From NCBI RefSeq assembly GCF_018399035.1, contig NZ_CP073760.1, positions 1,798,001 through 1,862,000 on the forward strand: 64,000 bases of DNA, in the 5' to 3' direction. This document shows positions 56,844 to 64,000 of this stretch, piece after piece. A program made the position numbers and the translations under genes. The stretch is from Thiocapsa sp. Its GTDB lineage: Bacteria; Pseudomonadota; Gammaproteobacteria; Chromatiales; Chromatiaceae. The notes beneath the pieces were generated by a model. The model saw only the letters and a list, made by a program, of their open reading frames with translations, was not told where the DNA came from and did not search any database. Position 1 is the stretch's first letter. Each line of letters starts with the position of its first letter.

Positions 56844-57833
56844 TCATGGATACCGGATGCGCTGCATCAGGGCATCGCCCGGATCCGTTGCCAAACGAAC
56901 CTGCACGGCCGGCAGATCATCGAACGCATCCTCGCCGCTGACCAGGGCATCGAGCGCCGGATCGGCGAGCAGTGACAGCGCAAGACCGAGGCGCCGACGA
57001 TCGTCCCAACGTGCACGCTGCGCCGTCGCAACCTGGCCGACTTGGGAGGAGCGCAAGGTCAGGCGGCGCCGGTGGAAGGCCGCGCCGAGCGGCAGGGTGA
57101 CGTGCCTGGTGCCGTACCAGCTCAGCTCCAGGACGGTCGCCTCGAAGCCGGCCAGCGCGAGCGCCTGCTCCAAGCCTGCCGATGAACCGCTGGCGTGGAT
57201 GACGAGATCGGCATCGCCGCGCGCATCCGCCGGCAAGGCGAAGTCGACCCCGAGTCTCTCGGCGATCTTACGGCGACGCGGATTGATGTCGATCAACTCG
57301 ACCCGGCACCCCGGGATACGCGCAGCCAGCCAAGCACAGAGCACGCCGACCGACCCGGCACCGACGACGGCGATATGGTCGCCGATCCGCGGCGCGGCGT
57401 CCCAGAGGCCGTTGACGGCGGTCTCGAGGTTCGCCGCCAAGACGGCGCGCGCCGGCGGGACCGCGTCTGGAATCCGATGCATGGCCTCGATCGGAACGCA
57501 ATAGGCGCTCTGGTGCGGATAGAGACAGAAGACCGTCTTCCCGATCCAATCCGGCGGACCGGCCTCGACGCGGCCGACGTTGCAGTAGCCGTACTTGACC
57601 GGCCAGGGAAAATCGCCGGCCTGAAAGGGTGCGCGCATCCCGGCGTATTCGCTCGGCGGCACATCGCCGCGCAATACCAGCGCCTCGGTCCCGCGGCTGA
57701 TGCCCGTGTAGAGGGTCCGCACCAGTGCCTCGCCGGGGCCGGGCGGTGCAAGCGGCTCCTCGCGCAGCTCACCTTGCAGGGGACCGGTCACCCAGTAGGC
57801 ACGGGCGCACGACGAGACCCCTCGCTCCGACAC
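56844..57833 (-). CDS. Zinc-type alcohol dehydrogenase-like protein
   Basis: 329 residues from a GTG at 57833; the start is uncertain. The N-terminal GroES-like part has TLYTGISRGTEALVLRG and VKYGYCNVGRVEAG. The Rossmann part has VVGAGSVGVLCAWLA near residue 167 and ELIDINPRR. The catalytic zinc Cys-His pattern of classical alcohol dehydrogenases is degraded, as in the bacteriochlorophyllide/threonine-dehydrogenase-like side group. It is probably a dehydrogenase or reductase of the pterin-type cluster, from which it is now split by a pseudogene. Confidence 0.8.
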   Translation of the reverse strand: MSERGVSSCARAYWVTGPLQGELREEPLAPPGPGEALVRTLYTGISRGTEALVLRGDVPPSEYAGMRAPFQAGDFPWPVKYGYCNVGRVEAGPPDWIGKTVFCLYPHQSAYCVPIEAMHRIPDAVPPARAVLAANLETAVNGLWDAAPRIGDHIAVVGAGSVGVLCAWLAARIPGCRVELIDINPRRRKIAERLGVDFALPADARGDADLVIHASGSSAGLEQALALAGFEATVLELSWYGTRHVTLPLGAAFHRRRLTLRSSQVGQVATAQRARWDDRRRLGLALSLLADPALDALVSGEDAFDDLPAVQVRLATDPGDALMQRIRYP

Positions 57834-57858
57834 CGCCGGGGGCGAGTCGCTTGCGTTC

Positions 57859-58638
57859 CTAATCGACTCGCCGGGCATAGATGTCTCCCGAGTTGGCGGC
57901 GTGCGGCAAGGCATCGAGCCAGCGGCCGATCGCGGCGGCGTCGACCCAGACGTCATGGACAAAGACATAGGACTCCCCGAGCACGGCGTTGAATCGTGAA
58001 TAGCCCAATCTCGAACATTCCTCCAAAGCACGACGCCCGACGTCCTTCTGGATCGTCGTGAATTCGAACGACAAGCCATCGACCGGCCGGGTCAATCCGC
58101 CGAGCACCTCGGCCTCGTAACCCTCCACATCAATCTTCACGAAACGCGGCATGCCGTGACGCTCGATCAGGTCGTCCAACCGGGTGCAGGCGACCTCGAT
58201 CGCGCCGTCCCAATGCTGCGACTCCCATCCCTGCGCATCACGCGCCGCCGAGATAAAGCCTGTCGAGAGTGTGCTGACCGTCGGATTGGCACGGTTCAGG
58301 CGCAGCTGCGCCCGACCGGACTCGCGCCCGACCGCGGTGGCCTCGATCCGCACCGCCGGGTCGCGTCCGTAGAGCCAGCGCAGCGTTCGCACCAACAGCG
58401 GCTGCGGCTCGACCGCCAGCACGCGGGCGCCGATCCGCCGAAAGCAGCCGATGCGATCCCCGACATGACTGCCGATGTCGAAGGCCAGATCGTCCGGGGC
58501 GAGAAAGGCACGATAGAAGGCGTCCATGCGGGCACGACGCCGATGTAGATAGTAGATCCCGAGCGAACGCACCACGCCGAGGGCGGTCCGCAGACCACCC
58601 CGCCCGGCGCCATTGCCATCAGTCACCACCGATGGCAT
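57859..58638 (-). CDS. FkbM-family methyltransferase
   Basis: 259 residues from ATG 58638. The SAM-binding part shows DLAFDIGSHVGDRIGCFRRIG and VLAVEPQP, and the FkbM hallmark FVKIDVEGYEAEVLGGL lies near residues 163-179. Such enzymes O-methylate sugars or lipids; the acceptor is unknown. It overlaps the end of opgH by 20 bases, so a modification of glucan or surface sugar is possible. The dehydrogenase gene follows at 25 bases. Confidence 0.82.
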   Translation of the reverse strand: MPSVVTDGNGAGRGGLRTALGVVRSLGIYYLHRRRARMDAFYRAFLAPDDLAFDIGSHVGDRIGCFRRIGARVLAVEPQPLLVRTLRWLYGRDPAVRIEATAVGRESGRAQLRLNRANPTVSTLSTGFISAARDAQGWESQHWDGAIEVACTRLDDLIERHGMPRFVKIDVEGYEAEVLGGLTRPVDGLSFEFTTIQKDVGRRALEECSRLGYSRFNAVLGESYVFVHDVWVDAAAIGRWLDALPHAANSGDIYARRVD

Positions 58639-60463
58639 CCGCGGCCACCTGATCCGTGGCCGGAACATACCCGCGCTGCCGGCCGATCGCGGGCAGCCCG
58701 AGCGAGCGGATCAAGGCCGGCGGATCGACCTCCTCCGGGATCCGCCAGACACCGATCCGCGCCAGCCAGGCGCCGAAGACCGGCCAGGCGGTCAGCACCG
58801 CGATGGGCACGGCAAGCAGGGCCCCGACGATGAAGGGCGACAGAAAGATTGCCCCGGCGGCGTCGGTCGAGATCAACCAGAACAGCGCCGCAAGACCGAA
58901 CAGCGTCTGCGGCCAAAGCCGACGCAAGGCTTGCGACACCTTCAGGCGATGGGTGTCGCGACGCTGCGGTGACCAAACGATCGCCTTGCCGAACAGAAGC
59001 CCGCCCATGAAGAGCGTGTGCGCCAATGCCATCACGGGTGCGAGCAGGGTCGAGAAGAGGATCTCGCCGAAGGCGCCTGCCAGCAGACGAGGACCGCCGC
59101 CGAAGGCGGCGCGACCTCCCCGGGAGAGCATCAGGCTTCCCAGTGTCGCGAGCTTGGGCGCGAAGACCATCGTCATGACGAGCCCGAATAGCGACCAGCC
59201 GAGGATTGGATCGAACATGGGGCCGGATTCCGGCACGCGCCCGATCTGCAGGGCCGCAAGCGTCATGAAGAGGACCCATGCCGGCGAGCCGATGAACATG
59301 AGGATCGCCAGCACCAGCTGGACCCGCCCGATCGGGTGCAGCCCCGGCGTCCCGAGCAGGCGCAGGTATTGGAGATTACCCTGACACCAGCGCAGGTCGC
59401 GTCTGATGAACTCGACCAAGGTCGGCGGATTCTCCTCCCAGCTTCCGCGCTCGAGGGGCAGCACCCGCACCGCGTACCCGGCGCGGCGCATCAGCACCGC
59501 CTCGACCTGATCGTGACTCAAGATCCAGCCGCCGAGCGGCGGCCGACCCGGCAACGGGTCGAGCCGGCAGTGCGCGCGAAAGGCGTCGACGCGCAGGAGC
59601 GCGTTATGTCCCCAGTAAGGCCCGCTATCGCCCTGCCACCAGGCACTGCCGAGCGAATAAGAGCGCATTCCGAGGCGCATCCCGAACTGAAAGATGCGTG
59701 CAAACGCACTCGTGGAAGGCAACCCGACAATCAGACTCTGCAGAATACCCAGACGCGGGTTGCGCTGCATCATGCCGACCATGCGCAGGATGGTTTCCGG
59801 GGCCATGAGGCTATCGGCATCCAACACCAGAGCGAAATCGAACCCATCGCCCCAACGCGCCATGAAATCCCGGATGTTTCCCGCTTTAAAACCGGGGTTG
59901 TCCGGACGGCGCCGATAACGGATGCTCATCTGCGGCGACCAGCGCTCGCGCAAGCGCCGAATGCCCGCCTCTTCGGCCTCGATGCATTCGGGCCACGTGG
60001 AGTCGCTGAGAACGAAGACCTCGAATGCCTGTCCAGTCTCCGACTGAAGGAGCCCCTGGATCATCCGATCCAGGTGATCGACGACCCGATCCGCATCCTC
60101 GTTGCGGATGCAGCTCAGGATGGCGGTCTTGGAGGTGACGGCGTTCGGCGGGTCGCCTTCGAGCGGACAGACGACGGCGGCCGGGTCGCGATGGCGACGC
60201 ATCAAAGCAAAGCCGATGACGGCATTCCAGAAGCCGATGACGGTCCAAGGCAAGGTCAGCCCGAAGCACAGGGTCAAAACCGCATCGAGGAGATCGAATC
60301 CGCCGCTCGACAGGGTGGCCACCATGAGGGCGATCGCGAATGCGATCGTGGCGACGACCAGAAAGAAGAATAGGGCGCGGCGGCGCGCCATCGCCGACGC
60401 ATCGGCGTCGACGCCATCGGGTTCGGTGTCGTGCGCAGGGGTCGAGGCGCGATCCATCAGCAT
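58619..60463 (-). CDS. opgH: Glucan glucosyltransferase H (osmoregulated periplasmic glucans)
   Basis: 614 residues from ATG 60463 (MLMDRASTPAHDTEP). Two membrane helices lead into a cytoplasmic GT2 domain with the donor-site DADSLM, GDSGPYWGHN, and RRDLRWCQGN, then five to six further helices. OpgH makes beta-1,2-linked glucose chains from UDP-glucose and exports them. The usual partner opgG is not nearby. Length is shorter than enteric OpgH (about 850) because the long N- and C-terminal extensions are reduced. Confidence 0.87.
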   Translation of the reverse strand: MLMDRASTPAHDTEPDGVDADASAMARRRALFFFLVVATIAFAIALMVATLSSGGFDLLDAVLTLCFGLTLPWTVIGFWNAVIGFALMRRHRDPAAVVCPLEGDPPNAVTSKTAILSCIRNEDADRVVDHLDRMIQGLLQSETGQAFEVFVLSDSTWPECIEAEEAGIRRLRERWSPQMSIRYRRRPDNPGFKAGNIRDFMARWGDGFDFALVLDADSLMAPETILRMVGMMQRNPRLGILQSLIVGLPSTSAFARIFQFGMRLGMRSYSLGSAWWQGDSGPYWGHNALLRVDAFRAHCRLDPLPGRPPLGGWILSHDQVEAVLMRRAGYAVRVLPLERGSWEENPPTLVEFIRRDLRWCQGNLQYLRLLGTPGLHPIGRVQLVLAILMFIGSPAWVLFMTLAALQIGRVPESGPMFDPILGWSLFGLVMTMVFAPKLATLGSLMLSRGGRAAFGGGPRLLAGAFGEILFSTLLAPVMALAHTLFMGGLLFGKAIVWSPQRRDTHRLKVSQALRRLWPQTLFGLAALFWLISTDAAGAIFLSPFIVGALLAVPIAVLTAWPVFGAWLARIGVWRIPEEVDPPALIRSLGLPAIGRQRGYVPATDQVAADAIGGD

Positions 60464-60721
60464 CGAGTACTCCGTACAATTGACCGCGACATCGGCGGGC
60501 CAGGGCATCTAAACGATCGGTCTTACGGAATTCGCACCGCGACCGCATGTCGGCTCGGAGCGCAAACCTCCTCGCCTGCGGGCTAGGTCGGTGCGAAGAC
60601 GAGGAAGTCAAGAAACGACCGATCGGCGTGCCCTTCGACCGTCATCGCGCTATCCTTGACCCGAATTGACCCATCGCAATGTCCCGGGCTTGGCCGGGAC
60701 CCCGGCAAAGAACACGACGCT

Positions 60722-62263
60722 ATGAGCCAGATGCAACGACGGGGCTTGCCCCACAGCTTATCCACTTCCATCAAGGCCCTGGGTGCCTGCGCGATGCTTC
60801 TGACCCTGACGGGTTGTACGGAGCTGGCGCGCTTCATCGGCAAGGCCGACCCGCAGCCCGAGGAAACGGTCGTCGCCGAGGAAACCACGACCCCGCCGGT
60901 CGAAGACCGGGTCGAAGGGCCCGTCGAGAAGCCGAAACCCTCCAAGCTTTACGAGTGGAACGGCGACGGACGCAAGGTCTCGCGCATCGTCATCGATACG
61001 GACAAACAGCGGGCCAGCTTCTTCGTCGGCGAAGACGAGATCGGCTGGAGCACCGTCGCCAGCGGTCTGCCCAAGCACCCGACACCGACCGGCCAATTCG
61101 CCGTCATGGAGAAGGTCGAGAACAAGCGCTCGAACCTTTACGGCAAGGTCGTGAAAAACGGCAAGGTCGTCCGTGCGAACGCCAAAGCGGGCCGCGATCC
61201 GATCCCGGCAGGCGCGCGCTTCGAAGGCGCGCACATGCCCTATTTCATGCGCCTGACCTACGACGGGATCGGCCTGCATGCCGGACCCATACCGCGTCCC
61301 GGTCAACCCGCTTCGCACGGCTGCATCCGTCTGCCGAGCACGCTCGCCCCGGTTCTGTTCAAGCACGTCTCGCATGGTACGGAGGTCACCATCGTCGGGT
61401 CCGGACCGAGCTATGGCAATTATATGGAGAAGCAGCGTGTTGCCGCCGCGCGCGCCAAGCGCGAGGCCGAGCAGCGGCGTATCGCCCAGGCCAAAGCAGC
61501 AGAGGCGGCACCGACCCTAGCAGAGGCCACGCCGAGCGCTGCGAGCGCCGCGCCCGCAACGTCGCGACCGCGAGCCGATTCACGCCCGGCGCAACAAGCG
61601 GCGGCGACGCCAGCCGCCGCCGCACCGTCGCAGGCATCCGATGCGGGTGCTCCGGCCGCCGATCCAGCCGCCGCGCCGCCGGCATCTGCACCTGCATCCG
61701 CATCCGCATCCGCGCCCGAGACATCGACCGCGTCTGCCGCAGCTCGCGACCCGAGCCCGACATCCGATGCGACGGCGGCCGAGACCCCGCCGGCAACATC
61801 GGTCACGACTGCGCCGGCCACGGCGGCCGAATCGCCCGCGAACGCGTCGCGAGCCGTCGCGGAGCCGGCCGCCGCGCCCGCACCTGAGCAGGCACGAACG
61901 GAACCCGGCCCGGCTGCTCCGCCCGAGCCGAAGCCGACAACCACGGCGGAGACGACACCGGCAGCCGACGTCGCAAGCCCGCCGGCACCGTCGTCGCCAC
62001 CGGCCGCAGCACCGACACAGCAGGCACAGACGCCGGCAGCCCCCGCGGCACCGCCGGTGTCGGCTCCCGCGGCTGCGCCGACCCCGACCCCGACCCCGGC
62101 TCCCGCACCGGCACCCGCGGCCGAGGCACCGCAGAGTCCGCCCCCCGGCGGCAGCGCGGCGTCGCCGGCTCCTGCACCCGCTGCACCGCCTGCCGCACCC
62201 GCTGCGCCGCCGCCCCAAGCGCAGCAGGCGCCGGCTACCGCGGCACCGGGGAGCGACGGTTGA
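60722..62263 (+). CDS. L,D-transpeptidase lipoprotein with Pro/Ala-rich tail
   Basis: 513 residues. The N-terminus is a lipoprotein signal (LTLTGC, lipid on C32 or so). A YkuD L,D-transpeptidase domain spans about residues 85-230, with HAGPIPRPGQPASHGCIRLP holding the catalytic Cys near 200. Its enzymes cross-link peptidoglycan or attach proteins to it. The last 260 residues are almost only Ala, Pro, Ser, Thr and Glu, probably a disordered extension through the wall. It precedes the aminotransferase gene, with which it overlaps by four bases. Confidence 0.88.
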   Translation: MSQMQRRGLPHSLSTSIKALGACAMLLTLTGCTELARFIGKADPQPEETVVAEETTTPPVEDRVEGPVEKPKPSKLYEWNGDGRKVSRIVIDTDKQRASFFVGEDEIGWSTVASGLPKHPTPTGQFAVMEKVENKRSNLYGKVVKNGKVVRANAKAGRDPIPAGARFEGAHMPYFMRLTYDGIGLHAGPIPRPGQPASHGCIRLPSTLAPVLFKHVSHGTEVTIVGSGPSYGNYMEKQRVAAARAKREAEQRRIAQAKAAEAAPTLAEATPSAASAAPATSRPRADSRPAQQAAATPAAAAPSQASDAGAPAADPAAAPPASAPASASASAPETSTASAAARDPSPTSDATAAETPPATSVTTAPATAAESPANASRAVAEPAAAPAPEQARTEPGPAAPPEPKPTTTAETTPAADVASPPAPSSPPAAAPTQQAQTPAAPAAPPVSAPAAAPTPTPTPAPAPAPAAEAPQSPPPGGSAASPAPAPAAPPAAPAAPPPQAQQAPATAAPGSDG

Positions 62264-63393
62264 GTCTCGCTCCGGAAGAATTCGATCTCGACCCGACCCT
62301 CTGCCACCTGAATCACGCGGCCGTCGGACCTTGGCCGCGGCGAGCGTCGGAGGCCGTCGCGCGGTTCGCCGAGGAGAACAGGCGGCTCGGGTCGCTGCAG
62401 TATCCGCAGTGGCTGGCGACCGAGCATCGCCTGCGCGAGCGCCTGGCGAGTCTCATCGGAGCCGAGTCGCCGGCTGACATCGCCTTGGCGAAGAACACCT
62501 CCGAGGCACTCTCGATCATCGCCTACGGTTTGACGTGGCAACCCGGCGACGAGATCGTCGGGGTCGCGCAGGAGTTCCCGTCCAACCGGATCGTCTGGGA
62601 ATCGCTCGCACCGCAAGGAGTGGTCTGGAACGCGCTCGACCTGGATGAATCTACCGATCCCGAGGCCGACCTCTTCGCGCTCTGCACACCGCGTACCCGA
62701 ATGATCGCCGTCAGTTGGGTGCAATATGCGCGAGGCTTACGGCTGGACCTGGAGCGAATCGGCACCTTTTGCCGCGCCAACGACATCCTCTTCTGTGTCG
62801 ACGCCATCCAGGGCCTCGGTGCCCTGCCCTTCGACCTCTCGCGCACCCGGGCGGACTTCGTCGTCGCCGACGGACACAAATGGATGCTGGGTCCGGAGGG
62901 CGTCGCCCTGCTCTATGTTCGCCCCGCGCTGCGGCACACGCTGACCCTGCACCAGTTCGGATGGCACATGCTCGAGCACTCGGGAGATTTCGACCGGCAG
63001 GACTGGCAGCCCGCCGAGGACGCGCGGCGCTTCGAGTGCGGCAGTCCGAACCTCCTCGGCATCCACGCGCTCGAGGCCAGTCTCTCGCTCATCGAGGAGG
63101 TCGGCATCGAGCAGGTCTGGCGTGAGCTGCAGAGTCGCACTGCCCATCTCGTCGACGGGATCGATCGACATGGCCTGGAGCTGGTGTCGCCGCGGGAGCC
63201 CGAACGACGCTCGGGCATTGTCACCTTTCGCGTCCCCGGGACACCGTCGGCGGAGCTGTATGCCGGGCTGATGCAACGCAGGGTTCTCTGCGCCCGACGC
63301 GGCGGTGGAATTCGCTTCTCACCTCACTTCTACACCCCTGTCGAGGTCATCGACCGCGGCCTCGACGCGGTGCTCGCGATCGCGGCGGGTTAG
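62260..63393 (+). CDS. Class V aminotransferase
   Basis: 377 residues from a TTG at 62260 that overlaps the stop of the transpeptidase gene (TTGA), preceded by GGGGAG. A pyridoxal-phosphate fold with HLNHAAVGPWPRRASEAV at the start, FCVDAIQGLGALPFDL and the lysine in VADGHKWMLGPEG near residue 207. The family includes cysteine desulfurases and isopenicillin epimerases; the lack of the long Cys loop argues against a desulfurase. The substrate is unknown. Confidence 0.85.
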   Translation: MSLAPEEFDLDPTLCHLNHAAVGPWPRRASEAVARFAEENRRLGSLQYPQWLATEHRLRERLASLIGAESPADIALAKNTSEALSIIAYGLTWQPGDEIVGVAQEFPSNRIVWESLAPQGVVWNALDLDESTDPEADLFALCTPRTRMIAVSWVQYARGLRLDLERIGTFCRANDILFCVDAIQGLGALPFDLSRTRADFVVADGHKWMLGPEGVALLYVRPALRHTLTLHQFGWHMLEHSGDFDRQDWQPAEDARRFECGSPNLLGIHALEASLSLIEEVGIEQVWRELQSRTAHLVDGIDRHGLELVSPREPERRSGIVTFRVPGTPSAELYAGLMQRRVLCARRGGGIRFSPHFYTPVEVIDRGLDAVLAIAAG

Positions 63394-63575
63394 GCCGCGG
63401 CTGCCTTCGGCTTGGTTTCCGCCGGCGGCAGGAACACCGTGCCCTTGCCGAAGCGGTTGACCGCCACATCGCGGACCCACTCCGGGGCATCGGCGTAAAA
63501 TCTGATGTAGGTGAAACCGCAGTCCCCGCGAGACACGGAGGCAACCCAACCTTCGAATTCGTCTTCTCTGCTCAT
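63390..63575 (-). CDS. Small hypothetical protein
   Basis: 61 residues (MSREDEFEGWVASVSRGDCG) with a two-stranded core (FTYIRFYADAPEWV) and a Lys/Ala-rich end. GGAGGGCAGGAG directly before the ATG at 63575 supports translation. It converges with the aminotransferase gene and overlaps its stop by four bases. No family recognised. Confidence 0.65.
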   Translation of the reverse strand: MSREDEFEGWVASVSRGDCGFTYIRFYADAPEWVRDVAVNRFGKGTVFLPPAETKPKAAAA

Positions 63576-63669
63576 CTCCTGCCCTCCAAACCCAATCGCC
63601 CCGCAAGGGACTTACCTCGGCAACCCCATTGGACAAGATCGCCACTTCTTCCGTTTCACCGCGTCGCCG

Positions 63670-64000
63670 TCAGCGACGTTGCATGAACAACATATAGTTC
63701 ACACCCATCCAGCGCGTATAGCTGAAGACGCGATTGAAGGGATTCACCCGAACCCCCGTGCGGTCCTTGACATCGAAGTCCTTGCCCAGCAACGCCTCCA
63801 CCTCCCGAGGCGGGACCAGCTTGCGGTAGTGATGCGTACCTTTGGGGAGCCAGCGCAGCACATACTCGGCACCGACGATGGCCACGATGAAGGCCGCGAT
63901 CGTTCGATTGATCGAGGCTATGAACATCACCCCACCCGGCCGAACCAAACGGCCGCAGTCGGCGAGAAAATCGGGGAGATGCTCGACATGTTCGATCACC
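63670..64000 (-). CDS. ubiG: Ubiquinone methyltransferase UbiG, C-terminal part
   Basis: The frame is open to the window edge, so the 5' part, with the SAM motif I, lies outside. About 110 residues are present: MIEHVEHLPDFLADCGRLVR, the motif GGVMFIASINRT, then WLPKGTHHYRKLVPPREVEALL and the end NYMLFMQRR, all typical of UbiG, which does both O-methylations in ubiquinone synthesis. Length and end match the family. Confidence 0.9.
   Translation of the reverse strand, partial: VIEHVEHLPDFLADCGRLVRPGGVMFIASINRTIAAFIVAIVGAEYVLRWLPKGTHHYRKLVPPREVEALLGKDFDVKDRTGVRVNPFNRVFSYTRWMGVNYMLFMQRR

Noticed and set aside
61420..62724. 434-residue Gly/Ala-rich minus-strand frame
   Set aside because: Antisense of the Pro/Ala tail of the transpeptidase; composition mirrors it.

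Overview
This window looks like chromosome from a GC-rich gammaproteobacterium, most likely a purple sulfur bacterium of the Chromatiaceae or a close relative. That placement is inferred from the classic gammaproteobacterial thrS-infC-rpmI-rplT-pheS-pheT-ihfA-merR order, the gcvR-bcp and yhaO-yhaN pairs, and the general style of the proteins and repeats. No photosynthesis or sulfur-oxidation genes lie in the window to prove it.

Layout. 0-5.2 kb: an exported glycosidase-like protein cut by the window edge, an FmdB-type zinc ribbon protein, gcvR, a bcp peroxiredoxin and a PIN-PhoH ATPase. 5.2-14 kb: a DsrE-like exported protein, a DUF4143 ATPase, a glycogen-debranching amylo-1,6-glucosidase with a broken GH63-like glucosidase overlapping its end, then small exported and hypothetical genes. 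14-26.7 kb is scarred by mobile DNA: a group II intron with a frameshifted reverse transcriptase, a relic of a second group II intron, an OFA-type MFS carrier, a SulP permease, a diguanylate cyclase lacking its N-terminus, and a decayed REP-associated tyrosine transposase. 26.7-35.6 kb is a defence island: hsdR, a HigB toxin, a HigA antitoxin fused to an ImmA/IrrE metallopeptidase, hsdM, hsdS and a DUF932 gene. 35.9-43.9 kb is the translation and IHF operon framed by tRNA-Pro and tRNA-Val. 44-47.7 kb: class I fumarase, an AcuI/YhdH-type reductase, a small conserved gene and a BolA-family gene. 47.8-52.7 kb: yhaN and yhaO. 52.8-57.8 kb: a compact gene set (RibD-type reductase, methyltransferase, glycosyltransferase, divergent 6-pyruvoyl-tetrahydropterin-synthase-like protein, zinc-type dehydrogenase) that may make a glycosylated, methylated pterin. 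57.9-64 kb: FkbM methyltransferase, opgH, an L,D-transpeptidase lipoprotein, a class V aminotransferase, a small gene and the end of ubiG.

The most striking signal is a dispersed 189-bp composite palindrome: two hairpin units of about 85 bp joined by a 23-bp AT-rich linker. There are three full copies (5.2, 24.9 and 53.9 kb) and one half copy (14.1 kb). Each full copy is flanked by TA on both sides. Four gene ends stop exactly at its edges, because the flanking TA plus the first A of the element spells TAA. Removing the copy at 53.9 kb together with one TA would leave two convergent genes sharing the TA of their stop codons. This suggests a non-autonomous element with TA target duplication that settles in stop codons without changing the proteins.
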